Part shown: positions 1 to 11,982 of the stretch, one piece after another | How positions within the stretch are numbered: position 1 is the first letter of the stretch | Layout of the letters: every line of letters starts with the position of its first letter | Origin: Rugalucina vietnamica | Lineage: Eukaryota > Mollusca > Bivalvia > Lucinida > Lucinidae | Length of the DNA stretch: 64,000 nucleotides | Assembly (NCBI GenBank): GCA_964017185.1 | Contig: OZ024869.1 | Coordinates: 70,340,315-70,404,314 of the forward strand | Direction: 5' to 3' | Notes under the pieces: generated by a model | Database searches by the model: none | What the model saw: the letters and a program-made list of their open reading frames with translations, nothing else | What the model was told of the DNA's origin: nothing | Translations under genes and position numbers: made by a program

Positions 1-1788
1 TGTGGGGCTGTTTATCATGACGCGACTCAAATAAAAACTTTCCTGTCCTTTCCTGAAGTGAACAAGAGACCGTCTGTAATTCGCCATGATTAATTTCCTT
101 TTTATGGAAATGGCGACCATATAGGATTTGTAACAGTTTGTAGCCTGGAAGAAAACATCCAAAACTCATTCTGGGGCAATAGAGACGCCAGTTGTAATCC
201 TAAATGGATTAATTGATGTGTGAAATATGCTAAAGTGCTAATGCCATTTTGGAATCAGTGCACTTTAGTTACAATGTATATAGCGTCACTTACAAGCTTT
301 ACAAAACAATTGATACTATTCTTGCTTACAATTTGCACAAAACCAATCATGAAAAGCATTTCACACTAATGATTGTGTTGCATGTCAACGATTCAGTCAT
401 AATACAGTCTGTTGTCGATTTGTCTCTCTTCGTTAACGATGTTTTCTTAGCAAAAGTTTGTTGATGATTGTTCTGATTTAGATGATCTGAAACGAAATCT
501 TTGCTGAATGCTGTTTTGTAATCAGGTCATGTTGTCGATAGATTGAACTCATTGCATTAACCAATTATCCAAATTCTGTATGATGAACAAATTGGATGTT
601 TCTTCAATCAAAATTGTCAGTTTGCTTCCATGCTCGATCCTATTTAACTTGATACAACAAATATTGGAACTACTATGTCATGCACTTTTAAAGTCTTTGA
701 GTGAATGTTTAGTAGTGCTTATGTCCCAAATACCCTGACTATATACACTACTAACGATCACGTGGTATTATCTACATACAAACTGATACATGATCGGTGA
801 CACACACTGCAATTGAGACAAAATTTGAGGTTAGATATTTGAGTTTTCTCATATATCGTGTACTCTACTGAAAAATAGATGGGTTCAGTCCATGCAGAAA
901 TTGAACATTTATTGAAAGAAAGTAACATGAGAAGTCCCAGTTATTTTGTTTTCGCAAACACTTTAATGTTATTGTGTTGCAAGCACTTTATGTTCATGGG
1001 GCAGAAGTGTTTGCAGAAACGAAATAACCTGGATTTCTGGTGTTATTTTCATTCAATAAATGTTCAATTTCTGAATTGACTGTGCCTATCTATCAGTGCA
1101 TTTACAGCATGGTACATGAAATATAGACATTCGAAAATCTTGGTCGCAAGTCGTCGATCAAAATGAAAATAGCTAAAATGATGTATTTTGGCATACAAAA
1201 CAATGTTGAGTTAATTGAATCAAGCTCTCTTATAGAGTTTGGCGCCATTTGTTCGACTTAGATTTGATTGTCTGAAAGATTTAGGTCGCTATCACACCAA
1301 TGCATATCTTGTAAATTGGCTACTAGATGGTTTTACACTCCTACAGTTCCAAGAAATGTAGATATTTGGATAGAACATAAAACTATTAACATGTAAGAAC
1401 AAACTAAAACAATCCTAATACTCCTACCTTATCTGTCGACCGCTTCGACATTTACCTGCTGTTTCAATTCGAGGCTCATTTCAGATGGTGTAAAATCTTT
1501 AACATCGAGATGAATTTAAATCTACAGAGTGTTTGTTTGTGTGTTCTTGTTGTTAAGAAAAAAAAAGAACCCGGACATTGCTCTTCGTGAATAAGCTTTG
1601 TCTTTACTAATCAAATTATAAATGTTAATCGTTTATCAAATGCACTGAAAATCAACAATATGTCCTCCCAAAAGAGTCAGACTTGATCATAGACCGAACG
1701 GCGGTACATCAATTTCATGCTTCAGACATCTCGTGGGAAAAAAGAAACTTGAAAATATATATTAAGCATTCCGACCTCGGCAAAATTG
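1..1788. other. Non-genic stretch with dispersed low-copy repeats
   Basis: No credible gene is seen; open frames are under 75 codons and lack family resemblance. About 470-640 resembles 13660-13860, and about 930-1090 resembles 14380-14540. About 1560-1788 resembles 25076-25275, which looks like the same repeat without the LTR element that follows here. These are unnamed low-copy repeats. Confidence 0.5.
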
Positions 1789-2022
1789 TGTTAATTTCAT
1801 GTATGCTACTATTATTTATGTTAGGTAACTCTTCTATTTGATGAAAAATGCTCTTCTTTAGAAAACCACATTAAGTGACGTCATGTGACTTGATGACGTC
1901 ACAATTGAAACCATAGTAACGTGTTTAGAGTTGAACTGTCATGCCTACCTAAAGTGTTTGTTTTTATGTGCTCTATTAAATATTCAGTAATTGGAGTTTG
2001 TGTCTATGAAAAGACTTTAACA
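1789..2022 (+). repeat. 5' LTR of gag-only element
   Basis: 234 bp, TG...CA. It contains two TGACGTCA-like (CRE-type) motifs around 1876-1902 that could act as promoter elements; this is an inference. Confidence 0.9.
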
Positions 2023-2024
2023 AA

Positions 2025-2040
2025 TGGTAGCAGAGCGAGG
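2025..2040 (+). promoter_or_regulatory. Primer binding site, initiator tRNA-Met type
   Basis: TGGTAGCAGAGC begins two bases after the 5' LTR. It matches the reverse complement of the 3' end of animal initiator tRNA-Met for about 11 bases, then diverges. Confidence 0.7.
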
Positions 2041-2064
2041 TTCCGAAGATTCTTGGTGTGTGGA

Positions 2065-2480
2065 GAACAGTGTTAGAGATCCTCAGAGTGGGGGAACATT
2101 TTAAAAATAGAGAGAACATATCCTCAGTGTGGGGGAACATTTTGAAAGAAGAGAGAACAGATCCTCAGTGTGGGGGAAAATTTTAAAAGAAGAGAGAACA
2201 TATCCTCAGTGTGGGGGAACATTTTAAAAGAAGAGAGAACATATCCCCAGTGTGGGGGAACATTTTAAAAAGGAGAAGAGATCCTCAGTGTAGGGGAACA
2301 TTGGAAATTAAGAGTTCCAGATCCTCAGTGTGGGGGAAAAATTCAGTAATAATCCTCAGTGGTGTTAAAAGTTAATAAGAGGAAATCCTTAGTGTGGGGG
2401 ACATTCAGAAATCTTCGGGGTGGAGGACCATATTCTGAGTCTACAAGAGATTTGCAGAGTTGGTAAATATTTTAAGAAAC
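2065..2480 (+). repeat. 41-bp tandem repeat in the leader of the gag-only element
   Basis: About five clear and several decayed units of roughly 41 bp, each starting near ATCCTCAGTGTGGGGG and ending in a purine-rich GAAGAGAGAAC stretch. It lies between the primer site and gag, where packaging signals are usually found in LTR elements. Confidence 0.85.
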
Positions 2481-2573
2481 TTCAGAGTGGAGATCGGTAA
2501 TATTTTGGAGACTAAAAGACTGGGATGAAATCTACACAGTGGTGAGTGATAATTTATTGTATTCTTGATCAGC

Positions 2574-3446
2574 ATGACAACAAGAATCAATCCACCGTCA
2601 CTTAACAGCACAAAGTCTTATGAGAGATTCAAGCAGGAGCTTTTAGCTTGGCGAGAGATAACTGAACTTAAAAAGGAAAAGCAAGGCATTGCAGTGGCAT
2701 TGTCTTTACCAGAAGATGATGAGAACAGAATTAAAGACAAGGTTTTTGACCAGATATCCCTTGATGACCTGAAAAGCGCTGACGGGTTGGATATCCTTCT
2801 GACGTTCTTAGACAAGCATTTGGGGAAAGATGACTTGTCTGATAGTGTTGAAAAATTTGATGAATTTGATGACTGTCAAAGAAAGGAAGGGCAGACAATT
2901 CAAGAATTCATAGGCATATTTGATTCTTTATACAGAAAAATAGAAAAGAAAGGTATGAAACTACCGCCAGAGATTCTGGCTTTCAAACTATTAAAGAAAG
3001 CTAACATTACCAAAGATGAAAAACTCCTGGTATTGACGGGCATGAACTTTGAAAATAAAGTATATTTATTTGAGGAAGCCAAATCATCTTTGAAGAAGTT
3101 TAAAGGAGATGACCTGAAAACAAACGGAAATGTGAGCATAAAGCTTGAGCCAGCATATCTGGCAGAAAATGAGGACATACTCCTAGCAGCTGGCTATGTG
3201 GGAAACAAACTGTTCCAGGGTGAAAGAAGGCCAAAACATCATCAGGATGTCTATGAAAAGAGAAATAATTCACCGGCCCCCAGCAGGAAGATGAACCCAC
3301 TAGGACAAGATGGGAAAACCCTTCGATGCAAAGCATGCGGTTCATTCAGACATATGCTACCCGAGTGTCCTGACAGCTGGGAGAATATGGAAAAATTGAA
3401 CATTACTGAAGAAGATACATTTGTTTTGGAGACCAAATACAACTAA
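2574..3446 (+). CDS. Gag protein of a copia-like LTR retrotransposon
   Basis: Structural Gag that would form the virus-like particle and bind element RNA. The frame opens earlier, but the first ATG is at 2574, giving 290 residues. The N-terminal two thirds is charged and helical, with the layout typical of copia-type gag (FKQELLAWRE near residue 25; the EFIGIFDSLYRKIEKKG region near residue 120). A zinc knuckle of form CX2CX4HX4C lies near residues 252-267 (CKACGSFRHMLPEC). The protein stops there; no protease or pol motif follows before the 3' LTR. The frame is intact, consistent with recent activity or with selection for particle formation in trans. The class assignment (copia-like) rests on the gag style and is less certain than the gag call. 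Confidence 0.85.
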   Translation: MTTRINPPSLNSTKSYERFKQELLAWREITELKKEKQGIAVALSLPEDDENRIKDKVFDQISLDDLKSADGLDILLTFLDKHLGKDDLSDSVEKFDEFDDCQRKEGQTIQEFIGIFDSLYRKIEKKGMKLPPEILAFKLLKKANITKDEKLLVLTGMNFENKVYLFEEAKSSLKKFKGDDLKTNGNVSIKLEPAYLAENEDILLAAGYVGNKLFQGERRPKHHQDVYEKRNNSPAPSRKMNPLGQDGKTLRCKACGSFRHMLPECPDSWENMEKLNITEEDTFVLETKYN

Positions 3447-3648
3447 TTTATTAAGACCTAATGACAGTATAATTATAACTGAAAAGGGTGCATGTAAATT
3501 ACTTATATAATTTCATTTTTAAAGCAATAACGCATCCAAATACATGTAACAAAGTGAAAAAAAAAACAACAAAAAAACATACTCTCACAATAACTTAAAG
3601 CTGGTACTTAAAACTGTAAAAAAAAAAAGAAAAGAAAAGTATAATTAA

Positions 3649-3882
3649 TGTTAATTTCATGTATGCTACTATTATTTATGTTAGGTAACTCTTCTATTTG
3701 ATGAAAAATGCTCTTCTTTAGAAAACCACATTAAGTGACGTCATGTGACTTGATGACGTCACAATTGAAACCATAGTAACGTGTTTAGAGTTGAACTGTC
3801 ATGTCTACCTAAAGTGTTTGTTTTTATGTGCTCTATTAAATATTCAGTAATTGGAGTTTGTGTCTATGAAAAGACTTTAACA
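3649..3882 (+). repeat. 3' LTR of gag-only element
   Basis: Matches 1789-2022 at all but one of 234 positions. It is preceded by an A/G-rich polypurine tract and followed by the AATTG target duplication. Confidence 0.9.
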
Positions 3883-3972
3883 AATTGTGTCCAGGCATTT
3901 CTATCAGAGAAACGTTCAGGAAACCGAATTTTACGCATTTTAGCCTAGCTACCTATGTTTGGGACATCGGAA

Positions 3973-4036
3973 AACAGAATACCCCAAGATGTGACGCAGG
4001 AGAACGCGGCTTCACATCTGAGGCAATTCTGTTTGC
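3973..4036. repeat. Decayed hairpin repeat (relative of 56618-56684)
   Basis: Starts AAACAGAAT and ends ATTCTGTTT with imperfectly paired arms containing AAGATGTGACGC and TTCACATCTGAGG. The same outer and inner arm sequences recur in the better hairpin at 56618-56684. Confidence 0.55.
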
Positions 4037-5442
4037 TTAATAAATTTCATAAAAAATTGAATAAAATTCAAAATCACTCTTAACACCCCTAAAATGAAGG
4101 TGGGTTCATTCAAAAGATAACGATGAGCATTGATATGTTAAAAGCGCGCATTGCATGACCAGCATAGATGCTCAGCGATCTGCTTATTGGTGATCTGCCG
4201 TAAGCATTAACAATTACCAATCGTTGGCAACACTTGCCCTCGTTATTCGAAAGAAAGTCTTTAGTTTACAACAGTGTTAGTTAGCATCTAAATTACTGTA
4301 CAATGGCATTTACAGTAACTACTTCAATCATTGCGTGGAATTGCACTATTTCCAGAGTCAATTAAATTATTTTATTTTCTCCGCTTCCGTTTTCTATAGG
4401 ATGTTTCCTTTAGACAACAGTGTGATTGTTTGATGGCATAAAGTCTCAAAGAAAACCTTAAGGATAGGATCACGTATCATACGTGTACTTTAAAAGGGTT
4501 TAGTTCTTTGTCCATGTATACATAACCGTAGACGTTATTCTCAAATCATTTTGTTACTCTGCTGTAAAATATGGCTGGTAACTAATCCATCAAGATTCAC
4601 CGTTGGAATCGTTAATCAAGCATACTATAAGGACACTTTAATACGTATGAACTTTGCAATGGAATATATTTTTCTTGTTATCACCAGTATTCTATATTAT
4701 TGATGACTCTAATCCATTTTCCCGCACAACAGTAATGGTCTGTCTCAGTCATTTATCAAACACCACCAAATATCCCCAGCAAACATCTCTTTAAGCAAAG
4801 ATTTTGCTATTTCAATATTTGCTCAGATGTTTCTGAAAAAATACAGTATATTTTAACGAGGCTGTTATTTGCAGATCAAATCACAGAAAACGTAGAATTG
4901 TCAACTAAACCATACATGGTTGTTGTCACTGTTGTGGTAGCATTATAAAATAGTCAGAATATTCGACATTATATACACATGGAAATAAGTTAGAGAACAC
5001 CTGTAATAATGTGACCATCAACTTTCGACTGACTGTGAATATCTTTCTTTGTAAAAATTATGAAAAGTGTTTTGATAAGTTGTCAAAATCTGTAGTATCC
5101 AAAGTTCCTTCTATGTAAAAATGGTTAGCATCAAACAAAAACTGCGGTGGAGAACGGCCATCGTTTATTCAGAAAATGTTTGCTAAATTTAAGAAATGCA
5201 CTGCTAGTCTTTGCGATAACTTTATTATTTGAACTCACATTGTCGTAATTTTTCGTAAGCATAAAGTTGAGACATTGCTTGTTGAACTTTGATCATAAAT
5301 TCTTTATTTTCTGACCGACTTTCGGCGGTAGGTCCATAGTTTTCCGGGTTAGGTTTCATTATCACGTTTTGATCCAACATTTTATTCCCGTTTTGCTTTC
5401 AAAAATTGAGTTTTGCGGAGCGCAGAAGCAAAAAGGCAAACT
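4037..5442. other. Non-genic stretch
   Basis: No coding feature is seen. About 4640-4880 is a diverged copy of the A unit repeated at 9590-9930 and 12320-12690. Importantly, it carries the empty-site version of the target of the TIR element at 26477-26712. Confidence 0.45.
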
Positions 5443-6125
5443 TGCACGCCGGTGGGTCGGGCGTCAGACTCTATGATGGCCCCGACTTAAAGCTATTCAT
5501 TTTAGTTGGTTGGGGCCGGAGCTTCTTGTCTGTTGCTTGGCCCACCGGGGTCCAACTGATGTTTTTCTTTTGCTCCGGAGTTAGTAAGTTATTCGGCGCC
5601 CAGGGATCTCCATCGTCGGGCAGCTTACTGAATCTGTGAGTCCTGGTTTTTGATTCATCAGGATGTTAATCATGATTTATTTGTTTGTTCTTGATGATTC
5701 ATTGACTAGTTAGAGATTCACCACGAGGACCGAAGAACTAACTAAATGTTATGAACCACTGCAGGAGCTGAGGGTGAGGTTACGGCCGTGTAAAATCGAT
5801 TTAAGCCCGCCAGTAACGTTTTGTTACTGATCGTTCCAAGTCGATACTTCTGTGGTGGTTCTTTTTGCTTTATGTCTTGGTGTTTAATATTTTTGTGCTG
5901 TTGGCGCCTTATGTATGTTATCATATTTTAGTTAAGTTAAGGTAACTGATTGGCCACCTATTGGGAAAATAGCTGCTCATTCGGCTTACGAAATGTTTTC
6001 ATGGTATAGGTACCTGATTGTTAGTTTGGTTTTTTCCCAGCTCGGGTTTTTGGAGTGGGAATCTTTTGCTGATTGCGCCTTTTCCTGATCTTTGCCTACT
6101 TGTACCTTTGTATTCAGTAAAAGTG
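5443..6125 (+). mobile_element. 5'-truncated retroelement copy, 3' end (family R1)
   Basis: Starts inside the last codons of the R1 frame (CTPVGRASDSMM in the related copy at 22771-23330) and continues through about 620 bp of 3' untranslated sequence to the shared terminus ...CTACTTGTACC. Related copies with the same 3' end lie on the minus strand at 11003-11372, 11408-11568, 20683-20745 and 22147-23330. A fixed 3' end with variable 5' truncation is the mark of target-primed reverse transcription. The short open frame here (5406-5639) is out of the R1 coding frame and is not a gene. Confidence 0.75.
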
Positions 6126-7831
6126 GAGTTTTTCACATATGGCATATTGTATCCTCCGTAGCACAAAGACAAAATGTTGTGAATTTCCATAAATTAGTCT
6201 GTAGCTAGGCCAAAGTATGAAATATATGTGATAAAAATTTCAGTATCCCCAGTAGAAAGGAAAGTGGATTTTTTCAAACTTTCCCCAGGGGCTAAAAGTG
6301 TTCCCTAACTTATTCCTATGTGTATAATTACAAGCGATCACACAAACATCAAAGCTTATGCACTTCCCTTTTATTTTGAAAACTTCATTTAAAGCAGACA
6401 TTTTTGGCACCCTCAAAACTGGCGATAGCCGTTGTCTAAAAGTCCTACCTATATATATAGGTTGTTCATGTTTTATTATATACTTTTTGTAAGCCATTAG
6501 AGCTTTAAATGATTAAGCAAACTTTGTTTTCCAGGGGAACATTTTTTATTCAAATAATGGGCATCAGGACAAATGTTGCCAATGACTAAAATGTGGTAAC
6601 ACGAATACAGTTAGAAGTCTATAAATGGATTTATGACGTAGTAAGGAAAATGTGTATCTCTACAAGGCTTGGAAAACTATCAAAAATATGGTGTTTAAAT
6701 TTTTAGATACATTGTATGAATATCGTCTACAGAAAAGCCCTAGTTTTATTTAAGAAGCTAACTTCAAACTTCAATTTAAATAGAAATAGGTTTGTCTTGT
6801 TCTGCTGTCACTGTCTCTTATAACTGAAAAAAATACTTCTTCTTTATAATTGTTTGGTTGAAGAACTAACAACAGAAACAATCGGTATGGAAACATTTAT
6901 TGCTTGCTGTGAAAACAAACAACTTTACAGACAGACAAAATAATCTCGAATGTCTTTGTCAATCGTAAAACATGACACTTGGCCATTAACTTGTGCATTT
7001 CAGATACATTTATGCTTGCTGCAATGATACGGACTTTCGCCAGAGATATTGGCAGAAAGAAATGAGATTGCTATTTTAGAAACTTCACCAAGGGTCGTTC
7101 CGTTGTCTGCATTTTCAACGTAGAGAAAGAAATACCAACATTGGGGGGTCATTGATGTCTTAATATGCTGCAGTAGCCAGGGTGTATTTCTCTGTGACTC
7201 AGAATGCAATGATAGTGTATAGTATGGGAGATTTTATAAAAGGCTTGATGCAGCATTGAATATTGCATAGTTCAGTCTCAGTGCATTGACTGGTATCGTT
7301 TACAATTAGACATTTCTTGCCTAACCTGAGATGTATTTTGAGATGTAAATACACCATACATTGACAAAATGTCAGGGATTATCTCAAGATATTTAATTTT
7401 TATTGACGCACTTTCAAAACAATTTCATTTATCGAACTATTACATTGTAAATAAAATGTTTGTTCGTGTGTTCGTTAGTTCGTTTATTTGTTTGTTTTCT
7501 GGCTTTACGGCCTACAACCAATGTCATATCGGGACTGTCAGTTATCCTGACTCTTAATAAATAAGGTTTTTAGAACCAGAGAAAGGGGAATGATGTCTAT
7601 ACAATTATATATACAGACAGAATTATTCAACGCTGCAACAAAACATTCCGCTCGGTAGACAACTAAAGCACACAAAAATTATTGAATAGTTTACATATAT
7701 TGTAAATCAAATCAAATCAAATCAATGCCTCCTCACCAAAAGCCTTGTGCATCCCATGCACCAATCCAAACATCACTAAACGGATTTAAGTGCTTTGGTA
7801 CATGTACCAGTTGAAAACGAATCATTTACGA
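6126..7831. other. Non-genic stretch
   Basis: No gene is supported. About 6530-6620 resembles 10705-10790 (part of the duplicated unit). The rest is AT-rich unique-looking sequence. Confidence 0.4.
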
Positions 7832-7893
7832 CAGCTAATCTGCGTCTTTGTTTTCGCATATGCAGATCGTTGGTTTTCTCATGTAGCGGCTCA
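7832..7893. mobile_element. Family A TIR/palindrome element, end fragment
   Basis: Retains the right part of the palindrome (CTGCGTCTTTGTTTTCGCAT) and the right TIR ending GGCTCA. The left two thirds are missing. Confidence 0.7.
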
Positions 7894-9589
7894 TATTTTA
7901 TGCCGTTACACAATGAGATTGCCACAAGAGAGCGACCATTTGCTTTTCAGGGGGTGGGGTACTGGAAGAAAAAAATACCTAGGACGGGTTAAATTCTATT
8001 GTACGTATTGTATGATATACAAATAAAAAGACAGAACCACGTCGCGAGTGAAAAAAAATGTCTAGGCCCGAAAACATCTTCCAGCCCAGCCCCCCCCCCC
8101 CCCGCATTAAAATCAAATGGTTGCTCCCTAAACGAGATTTGATCGCATGTTTTCGTTCTGACGTTAATGTGACGTTTGTGTTTTTAACAACTTGTGTCTA
8201 AAATATGAATGTTTATTTCGATTGAAAACCAACAACATCAATCAATATCAGCCCAAACTTAAACACGTCATACACGAAATAAACGTCGACGTAAAAGTAG
8301 GCAATCATCAGGAAACGGCACAATAAGAAAAAAAATCCCACTCCACAACGGAATGTTGCGTTTGTTGTCCTTTTTGCTTTTCTGCGTTTGTTGTCCATAT
8401 TTGCGTTTGTTGTCCTTTTTGCTTTTGAAACGTTGGTTTGAAATTACGTTTTCGCATATAATGTAAGGTATCGTAAATCGGCGACTTTTAAAAAATCAAG
8501 TTTTGACGTTTTCTCGGCAACCATAAGCCGCGACGTTCTGAGATTCATGTTGTATGCAAGGCAAAGAACTGAATATCGTAATATCGCCGAAAGAAAATTT
8601 TGAGTCGATAAGGAGAAATTTGCATTTTCTTAGTTTTGCGAAGTATATTTCTTTCAGTTAGCGGGTTGTGTTGTGGTTTAACATCCCTGTCAACAATTTT
8701 AGTGGTGTCGGGACAGAACCGCCGTTTCCCGTGTTTTAAAGCTTTGGAGAAAGAAATGTGCACACAACACCGTTAGTAAGGTTCTTGGAGGCTTGCCCGG
8801 GAACAGTGCTGTTATCTTACATACCCTAAGCTGTTGGTCGTGTACGTTTTTAAAGTATAAATGCACCCTGAAAAGCTTCTTTGTTACTGACCATCTGATT
8901 AACTGGTTAACCGCTCAGGTCTAAGCCTGCCCAGGAAAAGTGGTTCGTGTAAAACTATCCATACATATAAACCTTGTTGGCTTAGTTGGGTGGTTATATT
9001 CGAAGCACTTTTTGGATGTCATGACGTCCTTATTTTGGGTAAAAGTCCCATAAAATGAAGGCAGCGTCCCGACATGACCATTAGCTGTTGACTGGGACGT
9101 TAAGCATCAATTCAAACAAAATTCAAAAGGACCCTGACAAAAGAAGGTTTTCTTGCACCGCGGCCATTTGTAAAGGATACGGTGTACAAAGCTGTACATG
9201 TCGTACATACGTAGACAAAAATGCAGTGAGAAAACCCGGTCTTTCCATCAATGCACTGATCAGCATTGGTGCGACCGCTTTGCACATGTACATGTACATT
9301 GTATTAGAGAGGACTTTCTGATAACAAAATATCTAACCATGGCATCTATCAACCTGTGACTGTGCAGCTCCTGGTCAGCGTCATCCTGGTCGACAATTGA
9401 AAACGAATACACATGTAAGGAAGATTGATATATTATTTTGAGACATCCCCATGAAAACGACTTTTGTATTTCAGTGTATGGTGTACAACTCTATCTCGGG
9501 TTAGGCAAGAAATGTCTATTAGAACGCATCGTTTAAAATGTAGATATGTAGGCTTTCTAGTACATGTACATATGCCCGAAATAGAAGAT
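7894..9589. other. Non-genic stretch with C14 tract and short tandem repeat
   Basis: A run of 14 C lies at 8090-8103. About 8355-8440 holds three imperfect repeats of TGCGTTTGTTGTCC. No coding or RNA gene is recognised. Confidence 0.45.
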
Positions 9590-11002
9590 ATACTAAATTA
9601 GGTCGCGACTGCTAAATTTGTCTTGTGACTATTCCATCGATATTTACTTTCACTGTCTACAATGGTAAGCTGATATTCATGAGCTTTGTCATGGCAACTA
9701 TTTTTCTTGTTATCACCAACACACTTTGTAATTGATGGCGCATCTATTTTCCTGCAAAACAGTAATGGACTGTCTCCGTCATTTATCAAACATGACCCAA
9801 TACATCTTAACGAGGAATCCATTTTGTTGTTCCAATGTCTGTTCACACTTTTCTGACAAAACAGCAGACAGAAAGAGCCAATTAATATTTGCATATCGAT
9901 AGACACCAGGGCCCAGTAACTCGAAGGCATCGTAAGTTCCCCAACTTACGACAAACGTAAGATGACCACCTTAAAACTTACGCCATTGCTATTCAAGTTA
10001 CACTAAGCTGTCGGAACTTTTTTCAAATGAAAGGTGCCACTTTGTAAGATAAGACGTCGCCAAAGTTACGATGCTGTTAAGTTGTCACCGTTACTTAAGG
10101 TCCTATTCAGTTTTTCACCATAATCCCTAAGATATACTTAAGTTGTTCGTAAGTTGATCTTAAGCTTAAGATGGCTTTGAGTTACCAACCCCAGTTCTTT
10201 ATAAATCCAATCCATAGTCAGATCAGTTGGCGTTAGAAGTACGTGTTTCTAAAATCGCATAGCCTACGTCCTCTCCCAAACGCATTAAAGCAAGCTTCGT
10301 TATATAAAAGCATTGCTTAACAAATAAGACACATTCACTTATGATATGTTTGTTCTCTCATTATTATTTTATCTTTAGTCATGTGTTGTGTTTTCTGATG
10401 CATATCTGTACCGTGAAACAGGCGATGACCATTGTCTTAAAGACTATGATGCTACAAACGGCCGACCCTTTTAGAAGTAGCATGTATTTTTTTATCATCA
10501 CGTTTTCTGTGAGACGTAAGAATTTGAAGTTAAAGTTCTAGGATAATCATCACAAGAACAACAGAATGCGAAGAAAAGGAAATAATTCAATTTCCCCGGG
10601 AAATAGTATCATCCAGTACATTGATTGAAACTGATCACTTATTCAATTACTTGTAATTGACATTGTAATTGAATTGTTGACTTGTATACTGTGGTAGATA
10701 GACTTTTTATTCAAATAATGAGCCTCAGGGAAAGTGTTGCCTAAGAATGAAAATGTGGTGACATGAATACAATTAGAGGACTACATACACTGCACATGTA
10801 TAAAGACACATTATACTGTCTATAATGGTAAGCCGAACATTAGGTCATTGTATGCATGGACTTTGCCGTGGCAGCTATTTTTCTTATGATCACCAACACG
10901 CTTTGCAATTGATGGCACATCCATTTTCCTGCAAAACAGTAATAGACTGTCTCCGTCATTTATCAAACATGGCCAAATACATCTTCTTAACGAGGAAGCC
11001 AT

Positions 11003-11372
11003 TTGGTAAAAAGGTACAAGTAGGCAAAGATCAGGAAAAGGCGCAATCAGAAAAAGATTCCCACTCCAAAAACCGAGGTGGGAAAAAACCAAACTAACAA
11101 TCAGGTACTTATACCATGAAACATATCGTAAGCCGAATGAGCAGCTATTTTCCCAATAGGTGGCCACTCAGTTACCTTAACTTAACTAAAACTATGAAAA
11201 CATACATAAGGCGCCAACAGCACAAAAAAATTTATACACCAAGACATAAAACAAAAAGAACCACCACAGAAGTATCGACTTGGAACGATCAGTAACACAA
11301 AGTTACTGGCGGGCTTAAACCGGTTTTACATGGCCATAACCTCACCCTCAGCTTCTGCGGTGGTTCATAACA
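11003..11372 (-). mobile_element. R1 retroelement tail, 5'-truncated
   Basis: Minus-strand copy of the R1 3' untranslated region, from the ...GAACCACCGCAGAAGC part to the terminus at GTACC. It interrupts the second A unit between AAGCCATTT and GTTCCAATG, as comparison with the first and third A units shows. Confidence 0.75.
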
Positions 11373-11407
11373 GTTCCAATGTTTGTCCCCACGTTTCTGA
11401 CAAAACA

Positions 11408-11568
11408 TTTTTAACAAAAAGGTACAAGTTCTAGGCAAAGATCAGGAAAAGGCGCAATCAGAAAAGGATTCCCACTCAAAAAACCGAGGTGGGAAAAAAC
11501 CAAACTAACAATCAGGTACTTATACCATGAAAACATTTCGTAAGCCGAATGAGCAGCTATTTTCCCAA
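11408..11568 (-). mobile_element. R1 retroelement tail, short 5'-truncated copy
   Basis: A second minus-strand R1 tail only about 160 bp long, with the same 3' end as its neighbour. It lies about 35 bp from the first insertion, with A-unit sequence between them, so the two are independent insertions. Confidence 0.72.
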
Positions 11569-11767
11569 ACTATACTTTAGAAAGAGCCAATTAATACTTG
11601 CATATCGATAGACATCATTTCTTTATAACTCCAATCATTATGGAAACATTAGTCAGATCAGATGGCGTTAGAAGTACATGTGTTCCTAAAATCGCATAGC
11701 CCACGTCCTCTCCCAAACTTCTTTAAAGCAAGCATCGTTAAAAGCATTGTTAAACTAATACGACAAA

Positions 11768-11982
11768 TGAGCCACCTCGTGGGAAAACCAACAATTTGCA
11801 TATGCGAAAACGGTAACCGCGAAGATGATCAGCGCCTTTGTTTTCGCTACATGGATAGTACACTTCCTCTTCTTCTTAAATCCGAAATTTCAAGCTTCTA
11901 GCCTGCTTCTGTGACTGTACAGGCCGGTTTGTGTCAGACCTGTTCGGAAACCACATTGTTGGTTTATCCACGAGGTGGCTCA
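11768..11982. mobile_element. Family A TIR/palindrome element
   Basis: Starts TGAGCCACCTCGTGGG and ends with the inverted form in GGTGGCTCA. The central palindrome has lost most of its left arm (GCGAAAACGG joins directly to TAACCGCGAAG). Confidence 0.85.

Larger units (their letters stand above)
1789..3882 (+). mobile_element. Complete gag-only LTR retrotransposon
   Basis: Two 234-bp LTRs (1789-2022 and 3649-3882) begin TG and end CA. I find one difference between them, C/T at about 1944 versus 3804. The element is flanked by a perfect 5-bp target duplication, AATTG, at 1784-1788 and 3883-3887. A primer binding site TGGTAGCAGAGC starts at 2025, and a purine tract (about 3618-3639) precedes the 3' LTR. 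The interior holds a repetitive leader and a single gag frame. There is no room for protease, integrase or RT, so the element must rely on enzymes supplied in trans. Near-identical LTRs imply recent insertion. This is the organisation known as a TR-GAG or gag-only non-autonomous element. Confidence 0.93.

Noticed and set aside
5406-5639. Open frame of 77 codons
   Set aside because: It lies in the wrong frame of the R1 retroelement 3' end; the same DNA recurs inverted at 22588-22800.
10825-11167. Open frames of 90 and 115 codons on both strands
   Set aside because: They run across the border between a duplicated unit and an inserted R1 tail; no protein resemblance.
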